Positions 60,149 to 64,000 of a stretch of 64,000 nt of DNA are shown in pieces. The notes under the pieces were generated by a model. The model did no database searches and was not told where the DNA came from. It saw only the letters and a program-made list of their open reading frames with translations. The stretch lies in NCBI GenBank assembly GCA_015680685.1, contig MNCI01033682.1, positions 25,455 to 89,454 of the forward strand, read 5' to 3'. A program made the position numbers and the translations under genes. This DNA comes from Gnetum montanum. Its lineage: Eukaryota > Streptophyta > Gnetopsida > Gnetales > Gnetaceae. Each line of letters begins with the position of its first letter. Position 1 is the first letter of the stretch.

Positions 60149-60890
60149 TGAATAGCGAGGTACCCCTACACTCAACCATATGAATACGAGTGTTTCACGC
60201 GTTGAATTCCAAGGACTAAGTGCTTATGCACCCTTGTGGAATAAGGATAGGTTGGTTGATCATTGTCTTCCCAAACTTACCTATATGTCACGATTGTATG
60301 GTCAAGTAAGCTTGAAGCATATGATTTTTATATCTTTTATGTTTTTGTGTTCTGTATTAATAGGGAAAGAGAGAGATAACTAAGTGACTAATTTAACTTA
60401 ACTACTGATTAACTAGGTTTTAACTAATCCTAACACCAGTATCCATTCTCACTTGCCGTACACATCCTAAACCAGTGCAACACTACTAGGATTACCAAAC
60501 GTTAATCATTACTGGGTTACCAAGNACCGTACACAAGGTGTGCTCAGGTACACAATGCTCGAATAAAGATTCATCCACACTTCGACCTCTTGCTGCGGGC
60601 ACTTGGAAAATACTCTAACTTTCAAACATACTACAAGAGTTTCGCTACTTGATGCTACAAAACTTTTTTTTCCAATTGTGCACATGGGCACTGTATTTAT
60701 AGACTTAGGAGCAACTACTCTAATAATTAGAATAACTACTCCAATAATAACCACTCTAATTATTAGAGTAACCGCACCAATATTAACCACTTTAATAATT
60801 AAAATAATCACTCCAATAATAATCACTCTAATTATTAGAGTAACCGCTCCAATAATAACCACTCTAATAATTAAAGTAATTGCTTCATCA
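60149..60890 (-). repeat. 3' LTR of element 5, with a collapsed gap
   Basis: Left end TGAATAGCGAGG, right end TGCTTCATCA. Sense TATA CTATAAATACAG is at about 60693-60704. A single N at 60525 replaces about 175 bases that are present in the LTRs of element 3 (33847-34023), so the assembly is collapsed here. Confidence 0.8.
60712..60883 (-). promoter_or_regulatory. U3 array of ACTCTAATTATTAGAGT dyads
   Basis: Three units of about 57 bases built from the palindrome ACTCTAATTATTAGAGT and ACTCCAATAATAACC or variants lie just upstream (in sense) of the TATA box. They replace the GATATC array of the related LTRs. Confidence 0.65.
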
Positions 60891-62840
60891 TATCCCCACA
60901 ACTGAATGAAAATTCGTCCTTGAGTTCCTTACAAAATATTGGAAAGGTATAGGATTATTGACTAATTGACAACTGATGGTGGAATGGGATGACAGACTCA
61001 ACGTGCTCAGTGATGGATCAATAAGCATATTACAACATTGTGGTAAACACTCATACATAAATGACATCCAAGCCTTTATTTGGTAGCTTGTAGAGAAAGA
61101 GAGAAAAAAAAATGAAGCGTGTTGTTGCCAATGCTAAGATTGCGCCTTTCGTTGTTTATCCATAGCCACGCCGCCAGACTTACTCCTTTCGTAAATGCTC
61201 CAATTCTGATCCATCTTGAGTGCTTCCTCCAAGCCTAGTCCATTGTTTGTATGATTGTCATTTGCACACACAACACAGTCACAAATGAGCAAGGATAGAT
61301 AAGCCATAATGTAGTTGATACCTTGCCTCACTATGAAGCGCATTGACTGAGTTGTGGTTATGGCAAAAACTGGTTCAGAGATTTATCACAGGTGACTACC
61401 CAAGGTGTAGGGGTTAGGCGAATAGTAAAATGGAGAATATTAAAAAATTTGTGCCAAGTCCCCATGACTAAGGGCGAACCTTCGGTAGCTATAAGATGGA
61501 AAAACATGAGGAACAAGAAAGATGAAAAATATCAACGGCAACGTCAATAAAATGGATGTCATGGATGGGGATGAAACAAGAAATGATTGATTGTAGAAAA
61601 TGTTTAAGGGAAAGAAGTTAACAATTGCACTAAAAAGAAATGTCAGTGGGTCCTCCCCAAAGCAGGCTCATGCCTTTTATGCCCTGACAAACCCACAAAC
61701 CAAAGAGTTCGTAGGCTTTAGGAATGTTATTTGGAAGCAAGAGTTAAAAACTCACCCATAAGAATTCACCAAAGAAAAACAATGCATCAACCCAGAAACG
61801 GACTAATGATAAAACCAACAATGAGGTGGAAAAATGGAAAGAAATATGGAGAGAAGAGAATGGAATGGAATCCCAAGAACAAGGTTGTGTAAAGTCCCTT
61901 GTGTACTTTATGGTTAATGTGACTAAGTAGAACTCATCCCAAATCCATACTTAAACAAACCACATTTAGTAACCTCGCATCAATACACTTGACCAATCCA
62001 TCCACTTAAAGCAACAAGAATGCTTCCACAAAGAGTCACCACCATTTCAAGGAAAGCAAGATGGAGAAGCAAGAAGCAAGAAAGGGCCTTAGTTAGAGGG
62101 AACCTTCAGGCATGGGTAACATGTCTTTCCAGTTCCATAACCAATGCTTGTAGCCCATATTGCTTTATTATGTCTAAGGGGTGTGCTTTGAATTCTCACT
62201 TTTTTTCTTTTTTTCTTTTTGCATGGAAACCACACCATGCAAAGACTTATTTTTATTCACTCAACTTCCCAATTTTTGAACAATGTCAGAATGGCAAAAA
62301 AACCCAAGAAAAAGCATCCAAGCACCCAAGAGAATGGCTAGCACAAATGCATCAAATCCCCTTGAAGTCACACCCTTTTCATCCTTTGAGTCTTTCCTTG
62401 GTTTAAAAAGTACCTAGCCACCAATTCATTAACAAGTTTACTTAGAAAAAGGGGACTGTACAGTTCCAAGCCAAAGGAGACCATAGAGTTGTATGGATGA
62501 GTGGACGACGTGAACTCATTGCTTGTTTTACCAAAAGAACTATACCTTAATATCAGCATCATAATTCAAAGGTAAAAACTAAACATTAACAATCAATATG
62601 ATATAATTCAATCCACCATCATGATCACTTATTAGATGACGAATAAAAGTAAATCAAGCAAACAAAGAAATAGTAAAAACATGAACAATGGTGTAAAACG
62701 AAAATAAGAAAAGTTGAAAAAATGTATAAAACAAAAATTCAAAAAGAACTGAGGGCCTAAAACGGTTAACATAGGTGGCCATCTCCCCCATGACTGAGTT
62801 GGAAGGAGGAGATCTGAAATAGTGAGCAAGGTTGTCCATC
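60891..62840 (-). other. Conserved non-coding post-pol region of element 5
   Basis: Matches 28390-30480 of element 3 along its length, including the polypurine-like CCCCATGACT at 61461 and CCCCCATGACT at 62786, the GGTCCTCCCCAAAG block at 61650-61663, a T-run at 62200-62219 and an A-rich part at 62640-62750. Open frames on the plus strand are not supported as genes. Confidence 0.6.
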
Positions 62841-64000
62841 AACAAAGGTAGCATGTGTACTGGCTATCCTAAGCTCATGGAAAGGTTTGGTTTGTTGCAC
62901 GTTGACCAAAAGTTTCTTATCCAGGCTCTTAGGTTTGTACATTGTCATGGCCCCTAAAGGAAACGTTGCATAAATAATATAAGGTCCTTCCCACAGTGTT
63001 TGAAATTTAGTACGTTGTGGCACATGTGTGGGATTCTAATGTAGAACCTTATCTCCTAGCTGATATTTAACTTTCCTAATTCTTAGGTCATGACATTATT
63101 TATTGAAGGCCTTGTGCAATTTGTTAGATGATAGGGTAGCTAATCGATTTTCATCTAACAAGTTAAGGATTACTAATCGTTGTTTTTGTGCTAGATCAAG
63201 GTCAAGGTTGAGGTCACATGTCGTGGATAGTGTACGAAGCTCAGTTTGAATGGGAAGCATTGGTAATTTACCATACACTAACTCATAAGGAGAGTAGCCT
63301 GTAGGGAGTTTCCATGTGGAGAAGTATGCCCAAAGAGCATCGTTCAGTTTAGTGCTCCAGTCTCCCTTAAACTTGCTAATGGTTCTTGTCAATGTCTTCA
63401 TAATCTCCCTGTTGGTGACTTCTGCTTGATCATTCGCTTGGGGGTGGTATGGTGTAGTCAATTTATGCTCAACCCCTAAGTGTTGCATTAATTTTCGAAA
63501 AGTTGCACCTTTGAAGTGGGTACCATTGTTTGAAATAAGTGCACAAGGCATACCAAACCTATTTATGATTTGTTGTTGAACAAATCGTGCAGCTGTAGAT
63601 GATGTACAATCTTTAACAATAGCTACTTCTACCCATTTAGTTAGGTAATCAACAGCAACAATGATATAGGCTTTTCCATTGGACATTGGTGTAATTGGCC
63701 CCATAAAATCAATTCCCCAAATGTCGAATTGTTCTAACGATTGAATCCAGTATTATGGACCCTCCATTCTAGCAGTCATTCCCCCATCACGTTGACAGTG
63801 CTCACAAGATTGGACAAAACAATGGACGTCCTGAAATAATGTAGGCCAATAATATCCTACAAGCACAATCTTGATGGTCGTTCATCTCCTAGTGTAATGA
63901 CCCCCACAAGAACCCTCATGAGCATCTTGGAGAACTCATAATTGATCTATATCGGGAACACACCGTCAAACCAAGCCATCGAGACACACTTTGTAAAGTT
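62841..64000 (-). pseudogene. Integrase of element 5 (N-terminus beyond window)
   Basis: Sense order: zinc-binding part (about 63950-63780, ...CEHCQRDGG), rve core 63704-63096 starting [23 protein letters not shown] (first Asp present), [13 protein letters not shown] (the second catalytic Asp is Asn, codon at 63528-63530, a G-to-A change), [16 protein letters not shown] (Glu present), [20 protein letters not shown], then the C-terminal SH3-like part (FQTLWEGPYIIYATFPLGAM ... LLVNVQQTKPFHEL, about 63010-62860). The core is open for 202 codons, the best-preserved integrase here, but lacks a catalytic residue. Confidence 0.8.

Larger units (their letters stand above)
60149..64000 (-). mobile_element. 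Element 5: Athila-like, 3' half in window
   Basis: 3' LTR at 60149-60890, degraded polypurine tract (TATCCCCACAACTG), about 1.9 kb of conserved non-coding DNA and the integrase. The rest lies beyond the window. It has no 3' ORF, like element 3. Confidence 0.8.

Noticed and set aside
60509-60901. Minus-strand 130-codon Ile/Val-rich repeat protein
   Set aside because: It is the translation of the ACTCTAATTATTAGAGT U3 array. Repetition comes from the DNA array and the frame crosses the N.

Overview
The window is plant nuclear DNA, from a seed plant with a large, repeat-rich genome. A conifer or other gymnosperm is possible, but I cannot fix the species. About 90% is old, nested LTR-retrotransposon sequence. 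The one gene I recognise with confidence is a 12-exon RNA-binding protein gene of the oligouridylate-binding protein (UBP1/TIA-1-like) family on the minus strand, 55467-59415. Two runs of N (8725-8948 and 26334-26608) and a single N at 60525 are assembly gaps.

Most of the repeats belong to one superfamily of Ty3/gypsy elements that I place near the Athila lineage. The evidence is a primer-binding site matching tRNA-Asp, an FMDDFS reverse-transcriptase motif, long LTRs and an extra ORF downstream of pol. Copies by region: element 1 (minus, 1873-21436, flanked by ATGGA target duplications), with younger sequence inside it (a minus-strand integrase relic at about 7870-8960, the 3' half of plus-strand element 2 at 9267-13272, and a mosaic at 13273-14690); element 9 (minus, 3' LTR at 21462, resuming at 36607-38150), interrupted by a Ty1/copia element (plus, 25169-36606), which is itself interrupted by element 3 (minus, 27577-34280); element 6 (minus, about 41100-45725), cut by element A (plus, 45726-53737); and element 5 (minus, 60149 to beyond the window end). 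Element A has lost all of pol but keeps gag and the 3' ORF. Element 3 keeps gag and protease but lost RT to integrase. All copies are decayed by stop codons and most by frameshifts; many stops look like C-to-T changes.

The most interesting signals are shared cis-architecture rather than proteins. (i) About 500 bases before the 3' ORF, three elements carry a TATA-like box beside a short-dyad cluster; in element A this cluster closely copies the U3 promoter module of its own LTR. (ii) The ORF start in four elements is preceded by the same splice-acceptor-like string, TGATTGYAG then ATGG. (iii) Element 3 carries four copies of the polypurine-like string AGTCATGGGGG. (iv) Several LTR families carry a different short dyad or tandem array just upstream of the TATA box, while one TTGGTAAYCCAGTAG-like repeat downstream of it is conserved in all of them. 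Together these suggest that the 3' ORF is, or was, expressed from its own internal promoter and/or a spliced RNA.

The UBP1-like gene runs leftwards with a TATA box at about 59755. Between it and the repeats lies low-copy AT-rich DNA (53738-55466 and 59761-60148). A CpG-rich low-copy island at 39560-40270, with a possible exon relic at 40606-40781, is the only other part that looks like host sequence.
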